Positions 36,018 through 46,249 of a stretch of DNA of 46,614 bases are shown in pieces (within the stretch, counting starts at the first letter, position 1; each line of letters starts with the position of its first letter). The notes under the pieces were generated by a model. It did not search any database. It was not told where the DNA came from and saw only the letters and a program-made list of their open reading frames with translations. Position numbers and translations under genes: made by a program. Origin of the DNA: an uncultured Clostridia bacterium. GTDB taxonomy: Bacteria; Bacillota; Clostridia; Oscillospirales; Oscillospiraceae. The DNA is taken from positions 1 through 46,614 of the forward strand of contig CAMZIO010000011.1 in the NCBI GenBank assembly GCA_947307255.1, given 5' to 3'.

Positions 36018-36042
36018 GGGGGCGGCTCCATCGCCCCCCCTG
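36018..36042 (-). terminator. Hairpin downstream of the ArsC-like gene
   Basis: GGGGGCG and CGCCCCC pair across a 7-base loop about 90 bases beyond the stop of the ArsC-like gene. The following sequence has only a weak T-run, so the terminator call is tentative. The rest of 35926-36128 has no gene I can support. Confidence 0.4.
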
Positions 36043-36128
36043 CCGGCAAGCGGTGCGCTTATCCGTGTGTTTTTACAAAGCGCGGGCCCGCCTGCCCCGT
36101 CGTGCCAGCGGCGCAGGCGCAAAGCGCC

Positions 36129-36479
36129 TTACGAAAGGCGCGCCTTCCAGGCTGCTTCCTGAAACCCGACGAGCACGAAGCCGTCGCCCACGAGGATCGG
36201 ACGCTTGACGAGCATTCCGTCGGATGCGAGCAGCCGGAGCTGCTCCGCCTCGCTCATGGCCGGAAGTCTGTCCTTGAGCTGCAGCGCCTTATAGGACAGA
36301 CCGCTGGTGTTGAAAAACCGCTTGAGCGGCAGGCCGCTTTGCCGGTACCAGGTCTCCAGCTCGGCAAGCGTAGGCCGTTCGTCCTTGATGTTGCGCTCGT
36401 CGCGGGCGACGCCGTTTTCGTCCAGCCACTTTCTCGCCCGCTGGCAGGTTGTGCATTTGGGATAGCAGATAAACAGCAT
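36129..36479 (-). CDS. ArsC/Spx-family thioredoxin-fold protein
   Basis: 116-aa protein of the arsenate reductase/Spx superfamily. It begins FICYPKCTTCQRARKWLDE, with the two cysteines at 9 and 12 in a CTTC motif, and has the conserved LKRFFNTSGLSYKALQLKD and LVKRPILV segments. Members include YffB/YusI-type enzymes of uncertain role, ArsC and the regulator Spx; the CXXC and RP motif keep a thiol reductase possible. The start has AAAGGAGG. It is the last gene of a minus-strand cluster. Confidence 0.9.
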   Translation of the reverse strand: MLFICYPKCTTCQRARKWLDENGVARDERNIKDERPTLAELETWYRQSGLPLKRFFNTSGLSYKALQLKDRLPAMSEAEQLRLLASDGMLVKRPILVGDGFVLVGFQEAAWKARLS

Positions 36480-36560
36480 GATCGTTCCTCCTTTGTCCCG
36501 TTCGCTGGCGGCCTGAGGGCTGCCGCGTGCTCCGCCCGCGCGAGGCGCCGCGGAGCGGGT

Positions 36561-36779
36561 TCAGTGAGCTTTGCGGGACGGAGAACCGTCCGGACAACTG
36601 CTGCCGGGCGCGCCGTGGACCCTGCGTTCGACCTTGCGGTTCGGGTCGTAGGGCAGCCCTTTCGACAGGCAATCGTAGAGGACGTTGATGACCTCGATCT
36701 CCGGTTCTCCGTCAAACTGCAAAAGCGGGAAAGCCTCTCCGAACGTCTCCCGATACTGTATCAGCAATAATTCAAGCAT
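36561..36779 (-). CDS. Small protein of unknown function
   Basis: 72-aa soluble protein, start ATG 36779 behind GGGGAGGAG. It reads LELLLIQYRETFGEAFPLLQFDGEPEIEVI, an amphipathic opening common in small uncharacterised Clostridial proteins, then a basic region and a polar low-complexity end. It lies 19 bases after the deoxyribosyltransferase-like gene, in the same unit. Confidence 0.65.
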   Translation of the reverse strand: MLELLLIQYRETFGEAFPLLQFDGEPEIEVINVLYDCLSKGLPYDPNRKVERRVHGAPGSSCPDGSPSRKAH

Positions 36780-36798
36780 AGCTCCTCCCCATCGCGGT

Positions 36799-37140
36799 TC
36801 ATTTGTTGGCTTCTTCCAGATAGCGCACCGGCTTGCCGTGCGCCTCCGCATACTCGATCTCCGAGCGCGTGCTGGAGCCGACGTAGCCGCCGACGTTGAT
36901 GACGAAGATCTCGTCCGCCATGTCGATCTTGCGCTTGTGCATATCGTCCAGCATCGCCTTGGTTTTCGTCAGCGTGTCCTCCGACATACCCTCCCAGACC
37001 TCTGTGTCGCCGGAGTGCCCGAAGAGTCCTACGCTGATGACGATATTCCCCTCCAGCGTCAGGCGTTTCTGCGCCTCCAGAAAAGCGTCCTTGAACCGGG
37101 TGCTCCCGCAGAGGGTGATCACCTTGTAATTCCCGACCAT
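36799..37140 (-). CDS. Nucleoside 2-deoxyribosyltransferase-like protein
   Basis: 113-aa protein with the N-terminal TLCGSTRFKDAF motif and DMADEIFVINVGGYVGSSTRSEIEYAE, as in the short Rossmann-like nucleoside deoxyribosyltransferase/DUF4406 group. It may act on nucleosides or modified nucleotides; the substrate cannot be deduced. It is 7 bases after the flavoredoxin gene and probably coupled. Confidence 0.82.
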   Translation of the reverse strand: MVGNYKVITLCGSTRFKDAFLEAQKRLTLEGNIVISVGLFGHSGDTEVWEGMSEDTLTKTKAMLDDMHKRKIDMADEIFVINVGGYVGSSTRSEIEYAEAHGKPVRYLEEANK

Positions 37141-37147
37141 AGCGTTC

Positions 37148-37708
37148 TTATTTCAGCGCCTTGCCGGCGTCCCAGGCCTTGCCGACCTCCGCGCCGAGCA
37201 CGTGATAGGCGCGGTTGAACGGGTCGAAGCAGATCGGCGCGACCTTGGCAACGTCCACCTTGCCGTCGGTCAAGGCGGACTCGTCCACGCTGACGTTGAC
37301 GATCTCGCCGCGCAGGATGCAGCTTTCCCTGTCGTAGCGGATGACCCGGCACTCCAAGCACACGGCCAGCTCGTTAATGATCGGCGCGTTGACCAGCTTG
37401 CTCTTCGTGGCGGTGAAACCGGCCTTTGCAAACTTATCCGGCGTCCGGTTGCCGCTGGCGATGCCGACGTAGTCGCAGGACGCGACGTGCGCGGCGTCCG
37501 CCATGCTGATCGTGAACGCCCCGGTCTTTTCAAAGTTTTGGCAGGTCTTGTGGCCGGGCGAGAGGCAGACGGCAATCTCGTTTTCCTCGCAGATGCCGCC
37601 CCACGCGGCGTTCATGGCGTTGGGCACGCCGTCCTCGTCGTAGGTGCCGATGATCCACACGGGCTGGGGATAACTCAGGGGTTTCGCGCCGAAGCTCTTT
37701 CTGCTCAT
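37148..37708 (-). CDS. Flavoredoxin/flavin reductase-like FMN-binding protein
   Basis: 186-aa protein of the flavin reductase-like split-barrel family. The opening FGAKPLSYPQPVWIIGTYDEDG and then PNAMNAAWGGICEENEIAV are typical, and FAKAGFTATKSKLVNAPIIN is the conserved FMN/dimer region. It probably binds FMN and transfers electrons in an anaerobic pathway. The start overlaps the preceding gene (ATGA). Confidence 0.92.
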   Translation of the reverse strand: MSRKSFGAKPLSYPQPVWIIGTYDEDGVPNAMNAAWGGICEENEIAVCLSPGHKTCQNFEKTGAFTISMADAAHVASCDYVGIASGNRTPDKFAKAGFTATKSKLVNAPIINELAVCLECRVIRYDRESCILRGEIVNVSVDESALTDGKVDVAKVAPICFDPFNRAYHVLGAEVGKAWDAGKALK

Positions 37709-38088
37709 GATAACGACCTCCTGTCAATCGGTGTTCCGATTTTCATTTCTTTGCGCCATTGCGGGGCGTCGCCGTCATCCGCCCAGTATTCGTCCATCTC
37801 GCAGATGCCGCCGTCCTTCAGTCGCAGAAAGCTCACGACGTGAAAGGATGCGCTGTGATCCGTCGGGAAAACGCGAACGACCGTGATGATGCGGCTGCCG
37901 AGCGTTTCCACCCGCTCGATCTCCCCGTCCCAGTCGCCGGGATAGGAGCAGTTCGCCCGGATATACTCCGCAACCGTAAACCGCTCGTTCGAGCAGGGCC
38001 AGCGGATTACGGCGTCTTTGTGAAAATAAGCGGGCAGCGCCGCTTCGTTCTGTGAAAGAACGTCGTGCCAAAATGCGCAGATGTCCAT
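37705..38088 (-). CDS. SnoaL/NTF2-like fold protein
   Basis: 127-aa NTF2-like protein, start ATG 38088 with GGGAG upstream. It has the helical start DICAFWHDVLSQNEAALPAYF, the strand HKDAVIRW and later VVRVFPTDHSASFHVVSFLRLKDGGI, the cone-shaped fold used by small isomerases, cyclases and binding proteins. No catalytic residues can be assigned. First gene of a minus-strand unit that continues to the ArsC-like gene. Confidence 0.82.
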   Translation of the reverse strand: MDICAFWHDVLSQNEAALPAYFHKDAVIRWPCSNERFTVAEYIRANCSYPGDWDGEIERVETLGSRIITVVRVFPTDHSASFHVVSFLRLKDGGICEMDEYWADDGDAPQWRKEMKIGTPIDRRSLS

Positions 38089-38241
38089 AGGCAAGCTCCC
38101 TTGGCAAAGATGGGGAGATTCGACGGCCTGCCGCGGCGCGCCGATCCGATATTGTCAGTATACCATGTTTTATCTCCAAATACCAGCCTGCGGCAATTTT
38201 TTGTCGGCGTCTCCCCCGCTCTTTTTCAACAATCCGGCGCC

Positions 38242-39087
38242 TTACGTCTCGGTAAGCGTTTCCAGCAGGCGGCCCACGTGGCGGGTTTCAAAGAACATAT
38301 CCCGCTTCGCCAGCACGATAATCGCTGCGGCGGCGGTTACGACGACAGTTTCCACGCACTTCGTCTCCGGCGTCATGGCGATTTTCTCCTGCATGAAATT
38401 GACGAACAGATGGAACACCATGCAGGCGAGGATGGAGCGGTCGCTGGCCAGGTAGACCCAGGTGATGACGAATCCCATCGGGATGCAGCTGACGAAGAAG
38501 TTGACCACGTACAGGGGGTTGACCATCAGGCCGGCCTGATAGGTGCCCGGAATGAAGAGCAGCGGCAGATGCCACAGCGACCACAGCGCGCCGAAGATCA
38601 TCGACTCCCAGAACCAGTTCATATATTCACCGATGGAGTCCTCGCAATAGCCCTTCCAGCCCACCTCCTCAATGATGGAGGCTGCCAGAATCATGAGAAA
38701 CGCGCTGGCGACCCCGACGCCGGTGAAGGAGAAATCCTCGGTGAAAGCAAACTGATCGAGGGACTGGCCGAACGGCAGCGACAGAAGGATTGAGCAGGCC
38801 ACGATCACGGCAAATACCAGCACCGCGAGAAATACGTTGCCCCATTTCACCTTGTAGAAACCGATCAGCTTGTTCTTCAAATCCCGCTTTAGCGCATCCG
38901 ACTTCGACAGCAGCACGAACAGCGTGGATACCACGGCGGGCGCGAGCAGTCCGGCGGCCATCAGCGCCATGCCCGCGTTCTCCGGCAGGAAGATGGCGGG
39001 GATCCAGAAGATCCAGGTAAACAGATAGGCCAGAGCGAAAAACTTAGCCGGCTTGTACCGATAGCGGTTAGATGGATTCGTATTCAT
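38242..39087 (-). CDS. CPBP family intramembrane metalloprotease
   Basis: 281-aa membrane protein with about eight helices. Motifs are in order: ASIIEEVGWKGY (E-E-x3-K instead of the usual R), SLWHLPLLF and MVFHLFVNF, which match CPBP/CAAX-type proteases. The ATG at 39087 follows GCAGGAGGAG and overlaps the end of the broken MFS gene by 4 bases (ATGA), so it was part of the TetR-MFS-CPBP operon. The role, such as handling of a peptide or antibiotic response, is conjecture. Confidence 0.88.
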   Translation of the reverse strand: MNTNPSNRYRYKPAKFFALAYLFTWIFWIPAIFLPENAGMALMAAGLLAPAVVSTLFVLLSKSDALKRDLKNKLIGFYKVKWGNVFLAVLVFAVIVACSILLSLPFGQSLDQFAFTEDFSFTGVGVASAFLMILAASIIEEVGWKGYCEDSIGEYMNWFWESMIFGALWSLWHLPLLFIPGTYQAGLMVNPLYVVNFFVSCIPMGFVITWVYLASDRSILACMVFHLFVNFMQEKIAMTPETKCVETVVVTAAAAIIVLAKRDMFFETRHVGRLLETLTET

Positions 39088-40096
39088 GTTGTTATCTCCT
39101 CCTGCTGCGGATGCAGCTCCATATATTTGATGCGCCGGGAAAACAGTATGAACAGGGCGACGGCGGCCTGGCAGACGCCGGCTGCAAGGATGAGCGTCGC
39201 CGCGCCGCGCCCAACGCCCCGACCGTTCAGACGGCCGATCACATCCGCGGCGGCGCCGGAGACGGCGTAGGCTGCCCCGTAGCCCAGTTGGGAAAGAAAG
39301 CCGATCAGCCCCCACGCGCGCCCCTGGGCATCGTCCGGGAGGTTGATCCGGATGAGATAGTCCAGGCAGTTGTTGGCGAAGGGCAGCATGGCGAAGAACA
39401 GGAATCCGAACGCGCAGATAGAGGCGATGCGTTCAAAGAGCCCGAAGCCCGCCATAAAGACGCCCGCCAGCCTCCCCGGAGGCTCTGCAGGAACGCCTCC
39501 TTCTTTTCCGCCGGCTTCGTCCCGATTTCCCTGCGCACGACCGCCGCGCCGGCTACGGTCAGAAAGAAGGTGCAGACGTCGATGACCAGCAGTTGCTTCA
39601 CGTCGCCCACCGACAGCAAAAAGCCCGCGAGGATCGGGGAAAACAGATAGCGGGCGCTGCCGGCGAGGGACATAAGACCGCTGGCCCTGGAGTATTCTTC
39701 CCGGGTCAGAAGGTCGGTGACCGTCGCGCGGTACGAGGGCTCCAGCAGGGCGGAGAATACGGCGCTGACGAACACGCCGAGGCAAATCTGCAACAGCGAC
39801 GCGCCGCCGGCCGCCATGCACACGAGGATGTAAAGAATACCCAGCGCGGAGCAGCCGTCCCCGAGCATCATCAGCAGCCTGCGGTCGTATCGGTCCGCCA
39901 GCACGCCCGCAGGAACGCTCAGCAGCAGCGTCGGCAGAAAGCCCAGCAGCGTTACCAGCGCCATGCTCGCGGCGCTGCCGGTCTGCCGGAAGAGATAGAC
40001 GCCCAGGCCGAAGCTGGTCAGACCGCTGCCAATGGAGGAAACCAGCTCACCTGACCAAAGCAGCAGAAACCTGCGCAGGCGATTGCCCCGATTCAC
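39084..40096 (-). pseudogene. Broken MFS efflux transporter (frameshift and internal deletion)
   Basis: A drug-type MFS transporter is split over two frames. Frame one starts at a GTG (40096, AAAGGGG upstream) and runs through six helices, ending around EKKEAFLQSLRGG. The rest is read in another frame from about 39470, with AGVFMAGFGLFERI, then DAQGRAWGLIGFLSQLGYG. The join lies in CCTCCGGGGAGGC near 39472-39490. The two parts give about 315 residues against about 410-430 usual, so around 90-110 residues near helices 6-8 also seem missing. It overlaps tetR (GTGA) and the CPBP gene (ATGA), keeping operon spacing. Confidence 0.85.
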
Positions 40097-40698
40097 GCTC
40101 GGCCCCTTTGCGGTATGAGCGCCCGGATAAAGCCCATGCTCCCCGGCGCGGCGCCGAGCAGCGTTTCCATCACGTCGATAAACACGTCCGCGTCGGCCTC
40201 CGTAAACCGCCCCTCGTCAAACAGCTCGCTGCCGAGGAGCAGCAGCATCTTCACCCGTTCCGGAATGTGGTCGCAGGTAAAAAGCCCGCCGCGCACGCCC
40301 TCTTCCACCGCCTCGGACAACAGCGGGACGAAGGCATCCAGCAGCCGCTCGCGCATCCGCTTGTGCAGGAGCGCGTTCTCCGGCTGATTGAGCGCCGCCT
40401 CGATGGGCTGCTCGTCCTGCGTGGGACGAGCGGATGCGATGATGCCGACGAGCTTCCGCGGCGTCGGCATTTCCGACGCCAGGACCCGGCGGGCGGCGGT
40501 AGCCTCCGCCTCTATCATCATGCCGATGACCGCCTCCAGCATCTGCTCCTTGCTCTGGAAGTAATAGTAATAGGTGCCCTTGGCAATGCCTGCCGCTTCG
40601 ATGATTTCATCCACGCTGGTGTTTTCATAGCCCTGCGTCAGAAACATTCTGTACGCGATCTGAAGCAGCTCCTGCCGCCGCTTTTCGCCCTTCTTCAC
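40093..40698 (-). CDS. TetR family transcriptional repressor
   Basis: 201-aa regulator. The start is the GTG at 40698 behind GGAGG (40706-40710); upstream sequence is operator DNA. The N-terminal helix-turn-helix reads QIAYRMFLTQGYENTSVDEI, then GIAKGTYYYYFQSKE, the classical TetR pattern. The C-terminal helical domain, which binds an inducer, is poorly conserved. Two matching palindromes flank its promoter, consistent with autoregulation. It controls the broken efflux pump and the CPBP protease. Confidence 0.93.
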   Translation of the reverse strand: MKKGEKRRQELLQIAYRMFLTQGYENTSVDEIIEAAGIAKGTYYYYFQSKEQMLEAVIGMMIEAEATAARRVLASEMPTPRKLVGIIASARPTQDEQPIEAALNQPENALLHKRMRERLLDAFVPLLSEAVEEGVRGGLFTCDHIPERVKMLLLLGSELFDEGRFTEADADVFIDVMETLLGAAPGSMGFIRALIPQRGRA

Positions 40699-40714
40699 GA
40701 TATCGCCTCCAATT

Positions 40715-40729
40715 TCGACCGTCGGTCGA
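40715..40729. promoter_or_regulatory. TetR operator O1
   Basis: Perfect 15-bp palindrome TCGACCG-T-CGGTCGA just after the -10 of the tetR promoter. Shares the pattern TCGAC-N5-GTCGA with O2. Confidence 0.8.
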
Positions 40730-40734
40730 TTATT

Positions 40735-40762
40735 AGTATAAACAAATTTCAAACGCTGTCAA
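40735..40762 (-). promoter_or_regulatory. Promoter of tetR
   Basis: On the minus strand TTGACA (40757-40762), a 16-base spacer and TATACT (40735-40740). It lies between the two operators. Confidence 0.85.
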
Positions 40763-40769
40763 GAGAAAA

Positions 40770-40786
40770 TTCGACTGTTGGTCGAA
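40770..40786. promoter_or_regulatory. TetR operator O2
   Basis: 17-bp palindrome TTCGAC-TGTTG-GTCGAA upstream of the tetR -35, centre 56 bp from O1. The same half-site as O1, so a second binding site for the same repressor. It faces the upstream region of spoIIE. Confidence 0.72.
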
Positions 40787-41033
40787 TTTTGATTTCGCAA
40801 CGGGTTTTCCCCCTTTGTTTTCCTCTGTGCGGGAAACGCCCCAAGACCCGCGGGAAAGGTCAAAACGGTCGTTGTCGCCCGCCGGCACGCCCGCCGGCAA
40901 ACCGCGAAAAAGCTCCGGTACGGGAAAAGGCCGCCGCTCCGGAAAAGGTCTTTTTCACGCCTCCATTTCCCGACAGCTTTTTTCTCTCCACCCGGCTAAA
41001 ATGGGGAAAAACGGGCAAGGAGGCGGACAAGCT

Positions 41034-43046
41034 GTGAAGGAAGGGCTTACGCATCAAAAGGAGATCGTGCAGCGGCTGCCGGGCTGTATGCTGCGCTTTG
41101 CGCTGGGCGCGCTTTTTTGTCTTGCGCGTCTTTTCGGCGGCTATGCGCCGTTTGCGCTAGGGATGACCGCCGCCGCGGGCGGCGGATGGTATGGGCTTTC
41201 GGCGCTGCTGGGCTGCGTGGCGGGCGCGCTTGCGTGGATGGACTTCTCCCACGCGCTTCGCACGATTGCCGCCGCTGTGCTGCTCTACACGGCAAATCGC
41301 GCGTTTTCCCCCTATCCCTGGTATCGCAAAAAGCTGTTCTTGCCGCTTTTGACCGCCGGATTGATGGGCTGCGTCGAGTTCGTGTACGTGCTGCAGGGCA
41401 ACGGCGCCGGCGGCGATTGCCTGCTTGCCATGCTGTTTGCCGCGCTGTGCGCCTGCGCCTTTCGCCCGGCGCTGCAGGACGACCGCCGCGTGCTGACGCT
41501 GCGCGCAGGCCTGCCGCTGCTTTTGGGCGCGCTGGCGGCGCTTTCCGCCCTGGAGTGGGACAGCGGGTTTTCGCCGGGGCGCATTGCGGCGGTCGTTGCC
41601 GTACTGCTGCTGACGCAGGGGCAGGAGCGGGATGCGGCGCTTTCCGCGGCGCTGTGCATCGGCCTTTGCGCGGATCTCGCCGCGCAAAGCGAGAGCTTCC
41701 TCCACGCCGCGGCTTACGGCGTCTGTGCGCTGGTACTGGGCGTCGTCCGTCCGGAGGGGCGCGTGCGCACGGCGCTGGCGTTTGCGGGCAGCATGATGCT
41801 GTTTTCCCTGCCGCTGCGCGCGGCCGACGGGATCGTGCTGCTGTTTGAAAGCCTTGCCGGGACGCTGATTTTTTTGCTGCTGCCCACGAAGGTCGCGCGG
41901 GGCAAGCGCATTGCCCCGCAGAAGGACGCGCCGCGCGCGCCGGAATCCGCCCTGCGGCGTCGGTTGGAGGCGTCGGCGGACGCGCTGCGCGAGCTATACG
42001 ACAGCGTGTCTCGCGCGCCGCGCATCCCGGAGGAGAATCCCGCCGCCGTCTTTGACCGCGCGGCCGAGCGCGTGTGCCGGGACTGCGCATTGTGCAGTGT
42101 TTGCTGGCAGCGGGATTACAGCCGCACCTACAACGCGCTCAACGACGCCACGGGCGCGCTGCTGCGCCGGGGCGAGGGAAAGGGCGAGGATTTCCCCACC
42201 TATTTTTCCGATCGCTGCATCCGTTTCCCCAGCTTTCTTGCTGCGGTCAACGGCGAGCTGCACGCTTTTTTGCTGCGGCGGCAATACCGCGCGCAGGTGT
42301 CCGCAGCGCGTGCGCAGGCGGCGGGACAGTATGCGCAGATGTCCGAGCTGCTCGGCGCCGCAGCAAGCGTGCCGGTGATGGCAAAAGCGCTTTTGACCTA
42401 TCGCGTGGGACTGTCCGTGCGCCCGAAGCGCGGCGAACACGTATGCGGGGACTGTGCAAGCCAATTTGAGACGGAGGGCGGACGGCTGTGCCTGCTGCTC
42501 TCCGACGGCATGGGCAGCGGGGAACGCGCGCATCACGAATCCGCCATGGCGGTGCGATTGCTGGAGCGCTTCTTGCGCGCAGGGATCGACGCCACACCGG
42601 CGCTGAAAACCGTCAACGGCGCGTTGACGCTGCGCGCCGAGACGGACCGGAGCTTTACCACCATCGACCTTTTGACGCTCTCGCTGCAGAGCGGAGACGG
42701 GGAGCTGTACAAATACGGCGCGGCGCCGTCGTACTGCAAGCGCGGGGGGCAGGTGCGCCGGATCAGCGGACGGGGTCTGCCCGCCGGACTGCAGGAGAGC
42801 GCGCTGCCCCCGGAAATGACGCGCGTGCGCCTGGAGCGCGGCAGCTTTTTTGTGATGATCACGGACGGCGTGGCGGACAGCGCGGACGACGAGTGGCTGC
42901 AAAACCTGCTTGCCGGGTGGGAGGGCGACAATCCCCAACTGCTTGCCTCCGCCATTCTGGCAGACAGCCGCGAGCACTGCGGTGAGACGGACGACGCCAG
43001 CGTGCTGGCGCTCTATCTGCCGGAGGACGGGGCGCAGGCGGTATAG
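41034..43046 (+). CDS. spoIIE: Stage II sporulation protein E (SpoIIE)
   Basis: 670-aa membrane PP2C phosphatase that dephosphorylates SpoIIAA and thereby activates sigma-F in the forespore. About ten membrane helices occupy residues 15-300, then a central FtsZ-interacting region with four cysteines (CRDCALCSVCW), then the phosphatase domain with LLLSDGMGSGERAHHES, TTIDLLTLSL and FFVMITDGVADSADDEW. The GTG at 41034 is preceded by AAGGAGG (41018-41024); an in-frame ATG at 41001 lacks a site. No clear Spo0A box was found upstream (40787-41033). Confidence 0.95.
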   Translation: MKEGLTHQKEIVQRLPGCMLRFALGALFCLARLFGGYAPFALGMTAAAGGGWYGLSALLGCVAGALAWMDFSHALRTIAAAVLLYTANRAFSPYPWYRKKLFLPLLTAGLMGCVEFVYVLQGNGAGGDCLLAMLFAALCACAFRPALQDDRRVLTLRAGLPLLLGALAALSALEWDSGFSPGRIAAVVAVLLLTQGQERDAALSAALCIGLCADLAAQSESFLHAAAYGVCALVLGVVRPEGRVRTALAFAGSMMLFSLPLRAADGIVLLFESLAGTLIFLLLPTKVARGKRIAPQKDAPRAPESALRRRLEASADALRELYDSVSRAPRIPEENPAAVFDRAAERVCRDCALCSVCWQRDYSRTYNALNDATGALLRRGEGKGEDFPTYFSDRCIRFPSFLAAVNGELHAFLLRRQYRAQVSAARAQAAGQYAQMSELLGAAASVPVMAKALLTYRVGLSVRPKRGEHVCGDCASQFETEGGRLCLLLSDGMGSGERAHHESAMAVRLLERFLRAGIDATPALKTVNGALTLRAETDRSFTTIDLLTLSLQSGDGELYKYGAAPSYCKRGGQVRRISGRGLPAGLQESALPPEMTRVRLERGSFFVMITDGVADSADDEWLQNLLAGWEGDNPQLLASAILADSREHCGETDDASVLALYLPEDGAQAV

Positions 43047-43140
43047 CGCGGCAAAAAACGCGCTCGGCCGGTATAGTTTTCCTGCGCGGCGGCAATACTG
43101 AGGTTGCTTGAGTTCAGCGGGGAAAAAGGAGGGATGCGTT

Positions 43141-43413
43141 ATGGTACGGGGAATCTCCCGCCGCGTGATCGTCGTGGATGCGCCCGACACCGATCTTTTT
43201 GAGCAGGCCATCTTTATCGTGCGCAACGATGCGCTCCACCGCGGCGGCGTAACGGCGCAGCAGCTCGTTGAGGAGGCCTGCCGTGTGGCGCGCAGCTACG
43301 GCCACGCCCACAGTCCGCGCCGCGCCCGCCTGCACCGCGCGTTACCCGCCCTTTGGGCTGCCGCCGGGGCGGGGACGATCGCCCTGGCGTGGATATTAAG
43401 CGCCGTGTTCTGA
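43141..43413 (+). CDS. Small membrane protein of unknown function
   Basis: 90-aa protein with AAAGGAGGG before the ATG at 43141. It has a soluble part with VIVVDAPDTDLFEQAIFIVR, then VTAQQLVEEACRVAR, and one C-terminal membrane segment (about residues 65-85, LWAAAGAGTIALAWILSAVF). It resembles short Clostridial proteins of no known role. It follows spoIIE by 94 bases and is followed by a terminator. Confidence 0.72.
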   Translation: MVRGISRRVIVVDAPDTDLFEQAIFIVRNDALHRGGVTAQQLVEEACRVARSYGHAHSPRRARLHRALPALWAAAGAGTIALAWILSAVF

Positions 43414-43460
43414 TCTTGCCCGGAAGCGCCGGGCGACGGTTTTTCTCTCCCTCATTTTTG

Positions 43461-43488
43461 CGGAGCGCCATGGGCGCTCCGCCTTTTT
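43461..43488 (+). terminator. Terminator after the spoIIE unit
   Basis: 9-bp stem CGGAGCGCC (43461-43469) with 43473-43481, loop ATG, followed by CCTTTTTAT. Confidence 0.88.
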
Positions 43489-43531
43489 ATGCGCAGGCTT
43501 CGAAAACGGGCCGTTTCCCGCAAAAAAGTTA

Positions 43532-43560
43532 TTTACAAGATGTATAGAAGCGGTTATACT
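43532..43560 (+). promoter_or_regulatory. Promoter of the XRE regulator gene and lepA
   Basis: TTTACA (43532-43537), a 17-base spacer and TATACT (43555-43560), 38 bases before the ATG at 43599. Confidence 0.75.
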
Positions 43561-43598
43561 ATACCGCGTGTAATCTTATTGGAAGAGGGGGCGGGAGC

Positions 43599-44285
43599 AT
43601 GAACGCCGATTTTGCCCGCACGCTGGGTCTGCTGCGGCAGGAGAAGGACGTTTCGCAGCGCAAGGCGGCGAAGGACCTGGGGATTTCGCAGGCCCTGCTG
43701 TCCCATTATGAAAACGGCATCCGCGAACCGGGACTTGCCTTCGTGGTGCGCGCGTGCGACTATTATCACGTCAGCGCGGACTATTTACTCGGGCGGACGC
43801 TCTCGCGCGACGGCGGGATGATCGACTCCGAGGCGCTGTACGACTCCAGCGACGAGAAGGGAAACCTGCGCGGAAGTATCGCCGCAACGCTGCAAAAAAA
43901 GCTGCTGGTCAACGCCGTCAACCTGCTTTTTGAGCTGCTGGGCCGTACCGGCAGCCGCGAGGCGATCAGCGCCGCCGGCGGTTATCTCGGCGGTGCGTTT
44001 TACCAGACGTACCGCGCGCTCCACCGCGCCTCCGGCAGCAAGGATACGTATTTTGCCCTCCCCGGCGAGGCGTTCGGCGCCGGCGCGATGGACACGCAGA
44101 TGCACCTGCAGCGCGTGCGCTACGCCGCGGCGCTCCGCACGCTTGCGGGGCAGGACGCGCCGATGCCCGCCATGGATAACGAGGTACTGAGCGAAAGCTA
44201 TCCCGGCCTGATGCAAAGCGTAACGCAGGTGCTGCACACCGCCGAGGAACAGGCCAACGCCCTGCTGGAAAAGAGTGAGAGGTAA
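43599..44285 (+). CDS. XRE family transcriptional regulator
   Basis: 228-aa regulator. The helix-turn-helix lies at about residues 5-62 ([20 protein letters not shown], then [14 protein letters not shown]), ending in the typical DYLLGRT. The C-terminal region of about 150 residues is helical, begins in an acidic patch and has no recognised domain. The ATG has GGGAG upstream. It has its own promoter and lies 2 bases before lepA, which suggests that both are made from one transcript. The target is unknown. Confidence 0.88.
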   Translation: MNADFARTLGLLRQEKDVSQRKAAKDLGISQALLSHYENGIREPGLAFVVRACDYYHVSADYLLGRTLSRDGGMIDSEALYDSSDEKGNLRGSIAATLQKKLLVNAVNLLFELLGRTGSREAISAAGGYLGGAFYQTYRALHRASGSKDTYFALPGEAFGAGAMDTQMHLQRVRYAAALRTLAGQDAPMPAMDNEVLSESYPGLMQSVTQVLHTAEEQANALLEKSER

Positions 44286-44287
44286 GC

Positions 44288-46090
<1,803 letters not shown>

Positions 46091-46169
46091 CTTTTGTCCT
46101 CTTGCGAGCGGAGCGAGCCGCCGCGGCAGCGGCGTGAATAAAAAGGCGTATTCGGGAAAATACGAAAAG

Positions 46170-46204
46170 AACCCTCCCATGACCGAGGTCGTGGGAGGGT
46201 TTCG
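46170..46204 (+). terminator. Terminator between lepA and ppdK
   Basis: 15-bp stem AACCCTCCCATGACC (46170-46184) with 46187-46201, one G-U pair, followed by only a short TT tract. It lies between the two convergent genes. Confidence 0.7.
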
Positions 46205-46249
46205 TTCCGGTTGTCTCAAACGGGATTCAACCGTTTGCGCAAAGGCAGC

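Noticed and set aside
40770..40786. O2 as a Spo0A box for spoIIE
   Set aside because: Only one mismatch in a half-site, but it lies 250 bases from spoIIE and its perfect symmetry with O1 fits TetR better.
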